From positions 30,940,986 through 31,004,985 of the forward strand of contig NC_135355.1 of the NCBI RefSeq assembly GCF_051622035.1: 64,000 nt of DNA, given 5' to 3'. Within the stretch, counting starts at the first letter, position 1, and the number at the start of each line of letters is the position of its first letter. The DNA comes from Arctopsyche grandis. Lineage: Eukaryota; Arthropoda; Insecta; Trichoptera; Hydropsychidae. The notes beneath the pieces were generated by a model that was not told where the DNA came from, made no database searches, and was given only the letters and a program-made list of their open reading frames with translations. Positions 38,204 through 49,502 of this stretch are shown in pieces. The position numbers and the translations under genes are program-made.

Positions 38204-38465
38204 CATCATCATCATCATCATCATTTACAACCATTGACCACTCACTACTGAATAAAGACCTCAACAACACGCTTCCATTTTCCTAACTCTCATCCCACAA
38301 ATTTTTCTAACTTCATCCACCCATCTTCCTAGCGGTATTCCTTTCACCCTTTCACATTCTCTCGGGTACCACTCTAGCACTTATTTATTCCCTCTTTCAT
38401 CCATTCTCTTAGCCACGTGATCTGCCCATTGTCATTTAAATCTCTTCACTCTCTTTAAATTTATT
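38204..38465 (-). pseudogene. RTE-clade LINE 3' end, copy 1 (5'-truncated)
   Basis: On the minus strand it encodes, with stops, the extreme C-terminus of an RTE-type reverse transcriptase: 'QWADHVAKRMDE', 'VLEWYPRECERVKG', 'GRWVDEVRKICGMR'. It then ends in the (ATG)7 tail at 38204-38224, the simple 3' repeat typical of RTE elements. It matches the copies at 44.2 and 51.4 kb. Stops and frameshifts show it is dead. Confidence 0.85.
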
Positions 38466-39835
38466 CCACATTCATACAATCAAGTTGAAATTAGAAAACA
38501 TATCAGTTGATCAATTTGGTAAAAAAAAATCTTATTTATGCGATCTGTATCCTGTGGAATGCATTTATCGCAAAGATAACTGAGTGTACATATGTACATT
38601 CATGTGCATATGTTTTACAATAAGTAAATCCACATATATTAACTATAGATCATTAATGTTTTAGACCTAAGAAAAGTTTTTTTTCAACTGAAGTCTGTTT
38701 CTTGGTACATTTTTCAATTACGAATAATACGAATATACAAATATACAGAAATACCTTCATACAAACGACCACCCAACGGTTGGGAGCACTTCATTAATAA
38801 AATAATAAAGAAAATACAGACTTTGCCATTACCAAGTTTGCCAATCACCACATATTGAAGGCCTCGTTTTATTATACGTTTAGAGTTTGGCAGAGAGCAA
38901 ACGTGTAACTTACACGCCCGGAAGCGGTTCTACCATTATATCAACAGATACGTCTTTGTATATGGCTCACAGTGTTTCGATTAACCCTTTTGTCCGTATG
39001 TTTATTCGTAATATGCTTAAATTTCAACGACGTTTAAATGAGCTTTCGGTGCCTTGCCAAACAACCCGACCTTGGCCTGTTGCGGAAAAGCTCTGTAACG
39101 CGATCGCGGTCAAAACCTTGGGACTTTCCGGGTATTAGGCCTAGCGAAACCTTCAACTCCGTTGTATGTATACCACCTACACGTGAAAAACGCATCAGCG
39201 ACACGACGCCGATACAGCGAAGTCGTTATATTGGCGATTGTAATTTCTAATAGTGTAATTTTTGACGTGCGCCCGCAAACCCGGCACGTTTCGATTTCCC
39301 GGTTAAATTGTGCCAAATTGTTACCGGTTTTACAATAGGTGAACACGAAAAGGTAACTGCCCCAATTATAGCCTATATTCTTATGTATCATAAAGCGCTC
39401 CACTTCTATAAGAGAATTGTGTTTTAAATGCACATATTAAGCTTAACTCAAAATATTACACTTAACGATTATATACTCAGCTTTATAAATTTGAAATTCA
39501 AAAAATGTGTGCATGTACTTTCTAGGATTGAATTAATTATAAAAACGAAAATATATTGAATTTGGAACTTCATGAATAATTAGCTAAACTTATTCGAATG
39601 TACAGACATAAATGTGAAGTATTTCAATTACAAGTATTTATATTCAATTTCGACTGTAATTGTAAATCAAATGTAAACGCTATAGACAAATAAACTGAAA
39701 TAAAATAATTTAAAATACATTTTCTAGTACCACATTTATACGTATAACTAGTTTTATGGCCGTTGAAATTTCAACGGGTGCTCTCGGATTGATACATGAT
39801 TTAAAATAAAGTTACAATATGAATAGTAATAATTA
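38466..39835. other. Intergenic, no gene recognised
   Basis: The stretch 38880-39330 is GC-richer, with overlapping frames on both strands that lack ATG starts or motifs. Nothing else identified. Confidence 0.4.
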
Positions 39836-39950
39836 ATCGGAATCGGAACTGAAACAAAAATCGGGAATCGGTCATGCCAATTAAATTATGCATGAAAAAA
39901 TAGTAAAATTATAAAATCCGAATTCAAAATCGGAATCAGGAATCGGATAA
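39836..39950. repeat. Cluster of (A)ATCGG(AATCGG) motifs
   Basis: 'aatcggaatcggaactg', 'aaatcgggaatcgg', 'aaaatcggaatcaggaatcg' give at least six ATCGG units in about 115 bp. This resembles subterminal repeats of DNA elements such as the GAGTCGG element at 28.4 kb, but no element ends were found. Confidence 0.5.
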
Positions 39951-41835
39951 TATGAAAAAAGAAATATTCCAAAACCTCGTAAGGAAAAGGTGTATGAGCT
40001 TTGTATGTTTAGTTTACAAAACCTAATACCTACAATTATGTATAAACAAACCTCGGTCATTGACCTCAAAACCTTGAATATTTTTGTCCGCCCCCGTGGA
40101 GCATTGGTCTACATAGTGAAGTAATAGAACGGTTCGACTTCGTTATCTGGAATTAATTTTATTTTTAAAATATCGTTAAAATATAAATTAATTTCAATTA
40201 AAAATATATATTTAATTGTTTAATATGAAAACAAAAAAAAATTGTTCAAAACTTAATAATAAATTATCTCCGCGAGTGAAATTCAATGTCTTAATTTCAC
40301 AGTAACCTAAAAATTAAATATAATATTAATAAATCAGCTGATAACTAAAAATAAAACTATCACTGTTTGATCTATTTACATATATTAAGCCTGTATTGGT
40401 TAGAAAGTTTATTTTGGAGGAAGAAACAACTGAAATTTGAGGTTATGGGTTAAACGTCACTGCTAGAACTACACTATAAAAATGGGGCCTAGCTTTTTTT
40501 GATGGTGGAAAACTTATTGTAAATCATATTAAAAATTAAATACAACATAACTTCTTATTGAATTCTTATCTCGCAGATAACGCTCAGTGAAGAGATGTGA
40601 AATGTCAGATTCTAGCAGTGAAATGTCAGATCTGACACATTTGGCCGTAAATCGAATCGTAAGCGGGTATATGCTATACGAAGCTATACGCCAAATTTGA
40701 AATTTATATATATATATGTACATATGAGAGTTAAAACTATAAATATTTATATATTAGAGATAACGGAAACCTATAAAGCAAATTTTATAAAATATAAAGT
40801 GAAAAAAGAAAAAGTTATAGGCGTTTAAACAATTGAAATCTGACATGGCGAAAAGTGAAAATAGGCTAATCAAACGGTGGATAAACGTCAACGACCATCT
40901 CACTGGGCAGATTTCATACGCGTCTTACACGATATTTTTGCACTATCGAAATGGCGGAGGATCCATTTACTTACATTGATGACCAAAATGAGCAATATGG
41001 CAAAGTATGAAAACGATCGGATAAGAGATATAAAAAGTCGTCTTAATCTGAAACGTAAAGGAGGTTTGTAATAAAAATTAAAATGCATTAATAAATAAAA
41101 TTGAACAGCAATATACATATGTATATCAACATTATTCACCAGTTCAATTCAATTCACCAGTTGTAAGTACATATACATACATAATTTCAATAGCATTAGT
41201 TTAAGCGCCTTTGCCAATCATCTCCTTCGATATAACATTATACATAATTTAACACTGATATTTATTTTTGACACAATTTGTATCGAAAAAATAATTATTT
41301 TTAAAATTCAAATTTAGTTCGTACAAAAAAAACAAACAAATTTATTTTTCAAATGCGAAGAAAAATTTCAACACGACTTAATATTTTTAATCATTATGAT
41401 AAACACGGACTAAAATCACTTTGTATAACAATACGTAGCTTTAAGTTACTGGTAACTGGTGCAAATGATGATTTACGTATCTGAGCATAATACGCCGATG
41501 CTGCGTACGAATTACGGATTTACCGATGATAATATTCAATTAAACAATAGTTGACAATTGAATTGCGACTAATTTTCAGCTTCATTCGCGAAAGATAACA
41601 GCGTTAATTAATTGAAACGTTAAATATTTGCCTAGCGTGTTCGATTGTTAAACGTAGACTGGTATTTAATAAAAATAAACAGAAGAATAAAAAATATTAA
41701 TGCGCATTTAAATATTATTTATTTTAACGCTTTTTTTCGTTTGATTTTATTTGAGAAAAGCATAATCCGTCATACATTCAATGAGACTATTTATTAATTT
41801 TGATTTATATTAAATATATGTACATATACTTACAT
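39951..41835. other. Intergenic, no gene recognised
   Basis: AT-rich. A 14-bp palindrome TGTCAGATCTGACA lies near 40625, with a second TGTCAGAT just upstream. The 40850-41070 block is GC-richer; its frame starts with a TTG-type codon and is not convincing. Confidence 0.4.
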
Positions 41836-42245
41836 CATATATGGGGTTTGGTGCATCCGCTCTAAAATCGCCAGATTAACAGAACGGCAGCTTTAAACGT
41901 AATTCTCGTTTTCTCGAATGATAGATTGCACATCAGATGACGAGCAACCTTTCGATGTGCACAGATGAAATTATTAAAATTGAGTTGGATATTTCTGGCG
42001 ACTTTAATAAGGCAAGATTCGGAACTTATCGAATCTTGCCTTATTAAACTCGCCTGAAAGATCCAACTCAATTTTAATAATTACCATTTTAATAATTGCA
42101 TGTGTACACATCGAAAGGTTACCCGTCATCTGATGTGCAATACATCATTCGAGAAGATGAGAATTGCATTTAAAGCAGCCGTCCGTTAATCTGTCGTTCA
42201 ATTTGTCTGGCGATTTTAGAGCGGATGCACCGCATCCCATATATG
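41836..42245. mobile_element. 410-bp foldback element (GGTGCATCCGCTCTAAAATCGCC ends)
   Basis: Nearly the whole length folds on itself. The left end reads CATATATGGGG and GGTGCATCCGCTCTAAAATC; the right end is their complement with a few changes, finishing CCCATATATG. Inner blocks are also complementary, such as 'tgcacatcagatgacgag' against 'acccgtcatctgatgtgc' and 'aaaattgagttgga' against 'tccaactcaatttt'. The centre is a 16-bp stem around 'gaacttat' near 42030. No ORF. No second copy is in the window. Confidence 0.85.
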
Positions 42246-42914
42246 TTTCCATAAAAAGTTTCAAAATTGAAATTTAAAATTATTTCATCAATATTTTTAA
42301 TAAGTAATAAGATTGAGGATCACTTGTTAAGTGATAATATATTTTCAGAAGTTTCAAATAGAAGTCATAATGTAGAAATAATATCTAATTTTTATTTTAT
42401 CCTTAGTATATGGTAATTCACACAAACAAAATATTATTCAATATCTTTGGTATTTGGTTTTTGGTAATTCACATAAAACAAAACATAATAATTATTTTAA
42501 AACAAATTTCCTAGTTTTTTTTGACAAACACTTTTCAATTATTCCATTAAAATTTTATTTTATCAGCTATATCACGTTCTATGCACAACATCGATAAGTG
42601 ATTGACCCGATTTTGAGTCATTGAAAGTACAAAATAGTCTTTGCAATGTGCTATACATATGTATATTTGAAAAAATTCCATGTTGTTTTATAAATATAAT
42701 AATTTTAACGACATTTTTTCTGTTCCGAATACTGTTTTATGTATTTTTTTAAATGAAGAAGCTCGTCTATTAAACCGTTCGAAAAATCTACTTAAAAATT
42801 CTATTAATGCTGTTCCTTTTATGGAAATTTGGTTTTCATTTCAATTTTGTATGTCCAAAATCGGTAAAAACAATTTATTTATTTTATTTGCTACATGGAT
42901 ATTGCAAATAATAG
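42246..42914. other. Intergenic, no gene recognised
   Basis: AT-rich. It may include decayed flanks of the transposase fossil that follows, but no alignment is possible by eye. Confidence 0.4.
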
Positions 42915-43470
42915 AAATCTAAAACAGGAAAAATTACAGCAATTCTGAAATGTTCTTCGTTTTCAACAAATTTCCTTCTGCTTTCCGTGACTGTTTCTTC
43001 CCCCAAGCCATTGAAAACTTCTTTTGCCTCTTGAAAAATAGTTTTCCATGAATTTGTGTAAGTGTTGCATTTCTTGAACTAAAAGTTTTATTAATGCAAG
43101 TTCGTTATTAAGAGATGTAGATTTATTTTGTATAACGACATTAATATCGTAAATACTCGCCAAATTGTTATGCCAGAACGCTGTTATTAACAGCCCTTTA
43201 TGTGATTAGATATATTTTTCAATTATATTATTAAACACCAGATGGAGTTAATTTTACAGCCATCTCTCCGACAAAAACATCTAATATTTGAAGTACTCCG
43301 GGATAATGTTTAATAGTATAATTGGTTTCATTCCATCTAGTGTTTGACAAGCTTTGAAGTGATGATGGTACGTATTTTTTTAACACTTCCCAACGTACGG
43401 GGCTAAAAGAAATAAAATTCTATACGGAATTACGGAATAAAATTCTCCACGGGGCCAAAAAGTGTAATTG
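42915..43470 (-). pseudogene. ZMYM1-like (hAT-superfamily) transposase fossil
   Basis: Read on the minus strand, 43470-43395 gives 'NKDAITLFGPVENFI', 43392-43231 is open for 53 codons starting WEVLKKYVPSSLQSLSNTRW, and 43160-42960 gives 'NNELALIKLLVQEMQHLHKF' then, in another frame, 'WKTIFQEAKEVFNGLGEET'. The order FFG-x-V...RWE-x-L...LKSLS-x-TRW...LL matches the catalytic-core region of zinc-finger MYM-type 1-like proteins domesticated from hAT transposases. Frameshifts and stops (for example TAA at 43231) break it, and N- and C-terminal parts are not visible. The assignment is from motif recall. Confidence 0.6.
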
Positions 43471-43743
43471 CATCTTTATTGAGTTTCGTAGTATTGACTC
43501 CTACTCGATTAAGTGACTGTGCTGTTACTGTACTAATATTGTTATATAATTTGTCTGTAAATCTTATATATAATAAGGTAATTTGACATACCTTGTTTTG
43601 AAATTGAAATTATAACTAAATAATCCCTGTCGTTGACAAAAAATCCACTTTTCACTTCGACGTGTCCGAAAATATACTGAATTATGAAATGCAAATACAT
43701 ACTCCCATACTTTCATTAATTCACTTATCTGTTTTAGATTAGT

Positions 43744-44085
43744 TTAGAACTGTCCCTCTTGAAAAAGATTTGCTCGGTCTTCTTCGGTAAGAGTCAACAA
43801 ATGCGAGACGCTAATAACTCTAATTTTCGAGAAACTGAAGGGGGACACCGATTTATTGGATCCGTCACAACAATTAAAATTGATAAATCTGAAAATTCTA
43901 ACAGAAGACGGTCGATGTAGTGTTTTAATAACTACAAAATCTCGCCAGCAGGGTATTTGGCCGGGACTTGAACCCACGACCTCTCTACTGGCATGCAATT
44001 ATATAAATAAATTCATTAATTGAAACCTCTCACAGCGTCTAAACCACTAATTACACTCGCGCTTGCCGTTTTATTATCCTTTGAA
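43744..44085 (-). mobile_element. Second tRNA-derived SINE type
   Basis: On the minus strand: an A-box-like TAATTAGTGGTTTAGACG (44036-44053), and a B box in 'gtcgtgggttcaagtcccgg' (about 43962-43981). A 340-bp body follows with no similarity to the main SINE family. The gap between boxes (about 60 bp) is longer than in a tRNA, so there was probably an AT-rich insertion, and it is not a functional tRNA. The 3' end is not defined. Confidence 0.5.
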
Positions 44086-44144
44086 ATTGTAAGAGGCTAA
44101 TGAACATGTTTTTTAAACATAAATATATATTAGCATATTTAAAA

Positions 44145-44670
44145 CATAATAGAGTGCATGTGGAGGAATGAATGTTGCTTTTAAATAAATGTCACTCTGC
44201 CTGAAGAAAAAGATTTTTGATCAATGCTTTTCGCCAGTGATGACGTATGGATGTGAAACTTGGACATTGAACACTAAGATGCTACACAAAGTCCAATGCA
44301 CTATAATAAGTATGGAACGCTGTATGCATGGCATAACGAAGAAAGACAGGAAGCGGAACACCTGGGTGAGAAGTATGACAAAGAATAATGGACATAGTGG
44401 ATAGAGTAAACAGATAGAAATGGCAATGGGTGGGCCACGTGGCTAGAAGAATAGACGAAAAGGGACAAAAAAAGTGCCAGAATTGTACCCGAGAGAATGC
44501 AAAAAGGGTAAAAGCAAGATCGCAGGGAAGATGGATAGACGAAATTAGGAAAATGATTGGAGTGAGATGAATGAGAATTGCGCAAAACAGAGATGAGTGG
44601 AAGCATGTTGAAGAAGCCTTCATCCAGCAGTGTATGATGAGCGGTTGTAGATGACGATTACGATGATGAT
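44145..44670 (+). pseudogene. RTE-clade LINE 3' end, copy 2 (5'-truncated)
   Basis: Contains 'LCLKKKIFDQCFSPVMTYGC' and 'ETWTL', then 'QCTIISMERCMHGITKK', and after a stop/frameshift 'QWVGHVARRIDE', 'GRWIDEIRKMIG', 'AQNRDEWKHVEEAFIQQC'. This is the C-terminal domain order of RTE-type reverse transcriptases (V-M-T-Y-G-x-E-T-W, M-E-R, Q-W-x-G-H). It ends in an imperfect (GAT)n tail near 44650-44672. It lacks the RT core. Confidence 0.9.
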
Positions 44671-44672
44671 AT

Positions 44673-45955
44673 TCACAAAACCATTAATACCTATTTTCAT
44701 AACTTTTCATAACAAACTCAATAACTGATTATTTTAATTCTTTTCTAAAACCAACCGTTGAAATATCAAATTGCACAATGTTAGTAAATAATAAAATAAA
44801 AATCGAACTGTGCAGTAAGTAGCATGTATCTAAATATATGTATAACTAAATTTTCAACGTAATTCTAAAATTTCACCTCGTTATTTTTCTTGCTTCAAAC
44901 AACTACCTACCCATTGTCTATCGTTCCACCGCTGTCTTACATATTACATCGTCATCATTTGCATATTCTGCCTTATCGTCGAGAGACATTCGACCGTTCT
45001 AATGTCGCAAAGTCACGCCACATAACTGCGCATACTGAAAACGGATCTATCGAATATGCACGGGTCGCATTATATCGCTCAAATATGTAAATAATGTACG
45101 TACATAAGGCAGCAGATAGACCGACTAACGAGCTTTATGCTAATGCAATGATGCGTGACGATATTGTGATGAATTTTATGCGTCATCGGCGTGCACCGAT
45201 TCGTCTTGCTTGCGTTGCACATCCCGTGTGTAAACAACTTGCATCTCACACATGCCACTTTACACTCATACATACAATCCATATTGTGGCAAATTCACTG
45301 CATCGTATTAATTTGCATCTGACTTGTGACGTTTCCCATCCCTACTTGACACGCTCGGTGACCTGACGTCACTAGCGTGTAACCGGTGCATGCGGAATGT
45401 AATTTCTGGTCGGTTCGATAGCGGGTTAGCTAAATTAATGGGTCGCTTATTGAGTTTCGCTCTATCGGTTTTCTACAGGATGTAACAGATGCTAGTACTG
45501 TATGATGTACATACATATAATATATTTATTGGAATTTGGGTTATTGTTTTCCTTTTCATCCGTTGTATTTTATATGACGCGGTCACCTTTGGGCGTAGAA
45601 AGGTTCCTACATACATAAGTTCGCTTTACTGTTCATACATATGTACATGTGATGTTAGGAAAATTAATATAAATATGTAAATAAACACATTTTCCGTCAA
45701 AAGTAAAAGTTAGTTAGTAATCACCCGTAGGCTAAGCCTTTAATGTTAAAATTTTATATTGTATGTCATAATAAAGAGTGTTTTTTAGAGGTATAGAACT
45801 TTGAAATGAAATAAAACACATAAACATAATGTAAATGGCCATGGTATTAGTTTTATTGAAATATAATGTTATGCCATTAGTTTTTATATACATATATGTA
45901 ATATCGGGCATTATTTATTTATTTTTCCCATATTAGCCACAGTGACATTATAGAA
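44673..45955. other. Intergenic, with a GC-richer block at 44890-45460
   Basis: Two consecutive open frames in the block (44890-45090, 45094-45366) lack recognisable motifs, and the first does not start with ATG. It may be regulatory or decayed; nothing specific. Confidence 0.4.
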
Positions 45956-46076
45956 TACTTTTTTAAACGAGAGCAAGCAAACAAAAGTCTTTGCCATATT
46001 CAAATTTAGTGAGTTAAGCCTTAGTAAAGATTGATTAGTCTGCGCTCCGGTAATTTTTGTTGTTGTTCAGTTTTAT
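45956..46076. mobile_element. Foldback MITE, solo right end
   Basis: 'tttttaaacgagagcaagca', 'catattcaaatttagtgag', 'ttagtaaagattgattagtc', 'tgcgctccggtaatttttgt' and 'tgttgttcag' match the right arm of the 63182-64000 element in order. The last bases are degraded (GTTCAG for GCTCAG). Confidence 0.7.
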
Positions 46077-46197
46077 TATTAATTTGAATCGTCATTCAAT
46101 GATACAAGTATTATTTTTAAGCGAGAGTTCACCTCAAAATTATAGAATTTTTTAATACTTAGATTCACGAATCACATTGAATCACAAATGATAATAT

Positions 46198-46465
46198 TGT
46201 TGCGCAATGATAGGACGATCAGTGCACGCCGCCCAATCAGCGCGCGGCAATCATCGTCCACTCAGAGAACCCGACTCATTGACCAATAAAACCACGCAAA
46301 TACCTGTATGCGCTGAGCGCCCAATATGTATAAATATGGGCGCTCTCAAACTGTGATTCATTCGGAATTTGACTACCATCAGAAGAGCAGCATTGAAAAA
46401 CTGGAACCTACCTGCTTGTTTGCTTGTACCTCGACTTGACTCCCCTTACCGTTGAATACTCTTCA
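46198..46465 (+). mobile_element. Candidate solo LTR with promoter
   Basis: 268 bp starting TGTTGCGCAATGATAGG and ending AATACTCTTCA, flanked on both sides by ATAT (46194-46197 and 46466-46469), a possible 4-bp target duplication. It is GC-richer than the flanks. Promoter order fits U3: two CCAAT boxes (46236-46240 region and near 46280), then TATAAATATGGG (about 46329), then an initiator-like ATTCATTCGG about 30 bp on. No second LTR or internal retroelement sequence is nearby. The duplication is AT-only, so chance is possible; a cellular promoter is the alternative. Confidence 0.45.
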
Positions 46466-46469
46466 ATAT

Positions 46470-47335
46470 TCTTATTATTTTGTTCGCCACGTATCTATTT
46501 GAATGACCAGAGGCCATTTATCATATTTCAGTCATAATCTCCTACTATTAAATTTTGCAGAGGAAAATGAAAAGCGGTGGAAAATTGAAACGCGAGCGTC
46601 GAAAATGTAACGAAATGAAATTTCAATTATATTAACATATTACGAATGTATTAAATGTACATGCAGCGATCGTAAACGATTTTATGACTCCATTAAAATT
46701 GTTATTTACGGTGAGTCGTGCCCGCTTTACGACTACTGCGTGAATTTTAATATATCGCACACGCAGAAGTAATCTTGAAGAATTCAAACGAATTGCCTTT
46801 TTTCTCACTGGTGGGTGAGATTTCGGACGATGTTTAGAAATATAAAAAAGTCTTTGTTCACCTTTAAACATTTGAATTCAAATATTATATATGTATTATA
46901 TGATAAGTTGGAATACATGTCGTAAAGATACGTCAATTTTATTTCGTCTTCCAAAATAAAAATACTTTCAACGAATATGTTAAGCTTGCGCCGGCTAGGA
47001 GCGTAAAAGGTTATTTCCTTGGAAACGATATCCTTTTCACTAGTTCTCCTTTACACTCTGTCCCTTTTTTATTACCTATTTCGGCTTTTTTCGCGGTCCA
47101 ATCTCATGAAATTTCAGTAGGTTGAACACCACTGTTTGCAATAGTTATCACTTTGGCTCCTTTGCCTTTAGTTTTTCTTATTTATCTAAACCTCAAGCGC
47201 GTCAAAATCATTACAGTTTGCTATTTTTATGTGAGTCTGAATCCTTTTTTTTTAATCTATTAAAAAAATTCAGATCAAAATAAAGAAATTTTCTTTGGAT
47301 TCGGAACATTAGTATATAAATTATATACATATATG
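46470..47335. other. Intergenic, no gene recognised
   Basis: AT-rich with no element ends seen. Confidence 0.4.
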
Positions 47336-47336
47336 T

Positions 47337-47428
<92 letters not shown>
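47336..47428. repeat. (TA)n microsatellite
   Basis: About 90 bp of TA dinucleotides with one 'aaatat' interruption near the start. Confidence 0.96.
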
Positions 47429-47431
<3 letters not shown>

Positions 47432-48460
47432 ACTGTTCGTTTCGCTTCACCGATAGAACGAATATGATCCCGTTATGGCAATTTTCCGATCGGAAGGTAC
47501 TCTTGTATTGCTAAACCTTTATAATGAAAAAGGGATATTTTCCATTGAAGAGTTTTCGAATTCTAAAACCTTTTTTTTATTGTAAAATTTTGAATTTCTC
47601 GAAACAGGAGTGGCATTTCAAAAAATGTTTCCTCTTGTCTCAAGTAAAGTCAAATTTTAAAAGGAAGACGCGGTAATGAAATAAGCTGGATAAAGTTTAT
47701 ACGAACGTATAAAATTAAACTTTCAAGTTTTCATTCGTTTTACTAGAATTTCAACATCTAAAACTGAGCTCCGTACATACATATGTACATCCAAGAACAT
47801 GTTTCATCAAATTATTACATGGATAAGCTTACAAGAGGTTTCAAAAACTTAAATGTATCATAAAACATATCACATACCTACCGCTATATCACATGAATAT
47901 AAATGTACGTATGTTTGCTAAATATACACATATGTATGTATATGTAGTCGGTATGACGTAACCTAGTCCCTTTTTATCCTACTCTCGCACAAGTAAGTAA
48001 AGCTCTGCGATAAAAACAGGAAGATTTCCACGGTGCGTCACTGACATATATGTATCTACATAATACTGTATACGAATACATCTGTAAACACTAAGCTATG
48101 TATATTTGTACCCTTCAGAATTTTAATTAAAACTTTCCCTTTCAAGAATTTTGATTTGCGTATTATAATTCGTTCGTGTTGTCGCTACTGAAAGCTATTT
48201 TATTGGAGAGGCGCATTGTAAATTTTCCGGGAAATTTCGCAAATATCTCCCAAATTGAGTTGAGGGCGGTCTCCAGAGGCTGATTCGGCCTACATTCGGT
48301 TCCTACCTCGTTGCTTATGCGAATTCCTTTCTCCTAAGAGGTGAACAATGAAGGAAAACAGATCAAGTGTGTATCCAAGAATATGTTCCTAAACAAACGT
48401 ACTGAAAATCTCATCAAATCATAATATTTTTTTAATTTTTTTTTTAATTTTACATATATA
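47429..48460. other. Intergenic, no gene recognised
   Basis: AT-rich; 'atacatatgtacat' simple sequence recurs. Nothing else identified. Confidence 0.4.
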
Positions 48461-48860
48461 CCAGGAAGGCCTTACAGGTAAATCCCAATGCGCCTTCCTG
48501 GCCAATTACAAATACAAATGCAGCATTTTTATTATAAGTCGTTGAATTGCGAGACACTGAAAAAACTCGCAAATTAACGAGACATCTATGAATTGTACAT
48601 AAATTTTTATTGTACATCAATCAAATTTCAAATAGTGGTGACATAGTAGGTAGGAAGGATTTTTAGCCAATTTTTTTTTTTCGGGAACCGTTTCAACAAT
48701 GAAATCAGAGAAAATTGGCAAACTCTGATAGGAAACGATCAACCTGGAGTCACAAATCCAGGTCTGACCAACAGCATACTCTGAAAAATTCATTTTCATT
48801 CAGGGATAGAACCCGGCACCTTCTTTACGGTAAGCAGAAGCTTAACGTCCGAGCTATGCA
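48461..48860 (-). mobile_element. tRNA-derived SINE, copy F, with CCAGGAAGGC tail hairpin
   Basis: Head on the minus strand is degenerate (B-box remnant complementary to 'gggatagaacccgg'). The body is clear: complement of 'aacctggagtcacaaatcca', 'ggtctgaccaacagc', 'gaaaattggcaaactctgat'. The 3' end carries an inverted repeat CCAGGAAGGC (48461-48470) and GCCTTCCTGG (48492-48501) around a 21-nt loop, the same as in copy H. Confidence 0.8.
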
Positions 48861-49070
48861 TGTAGATATGTATGTATGCATATACATAAAGTAATGTGAA
48901 CCTTTTTATTTAATCAAGCAATATTTTTCCCCAATAATTGTTTGAATAATTTAAAATATTTGACGGATCATACCGGTACAGTTCAAGCAGACAACTGCAC
49001 GTAAATAGCAGTGCTAACAATATTCTTTAGTATATTCTATATGGAAACATTAATAAGTTTCGTTAGGTGT

Positions 49071-49260
49071 ACGTGACGTGTCGAAACAGCAGCAACCGAC
49101 ACGATCTATTCATACTTTACCGCAGTACGTGTCACTCAAATATTTGAAGCAGAACAGATTTTCTTCGGCCAATTTGGAAATATTCATGCATGACGTGACG
49201 TCATAGTCGCGAGTGCACCCGTACTAGCGAAAAGGCTGTCATGCGCATATGAATATTTTC
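49071..49260 (-). repeat. Dispersed repeat 'TGACGTCA', copy 2
   Basis: Reverse-complement partner of 3927-4125. It includes 'gtgacgtcatagtcgcgagt' and 'gcacccgtactagcgaaaa'. The similarity covers the whole segment with scattered substitutions and small gaps, so both are old copies of one sequence. Confidence 0.7.
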
Positions 49261-49379
49261 CGAAACGTCGAAATTAATTATTGCCTTAATTTATCATAAA
49301 TATAAAATTTTTATGACAAGTTGGGATGATTTCTGAATAATTTATTTGTTTTCATTGAGTTTTGAGTAATTTTGATACC

Positions 49380-49502
49380 GGCCAAATTTCCGTTGGGCCA
49401 AACGTCCGTCAGCCTAGTTTCAGTTTGGCCAAATGTCCGTTCGGTCAAGAATCCTTTCGGCCTAATGTTCTTCGGCCTTATTTCCTACAGCCTAGTGTCT
49501 AA
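49380..49502 (+). repeat. 16-bp degenerate tandem array (GGCCAAATGTCCGTTC)
   Basis: Eight consecutive units of 15-16 bp, each starting GGCC/GGTC/GCCT and containing a WAATGTCC-like core: GGCCAAATTTCCGTTG, GGCCAAACGTCCGTCA, GCCTAGTTTCAGTTT, GGCCAAATGTCCGTTC, GGTCAAGAATCCTTTC, GGCCTAATGTTCTTC, GGCCTTATTTCCTACA, GCCTAGTGTCTAAG. Non-coding. Confidence 0.85.

Noticed and set aside
43960..44060. Possible functional tRNA gene on the minus strand
   Set aside because: The distance between A and B boxes is too long for a tRNA and no acceptor stem was found; better read as a SINE head.
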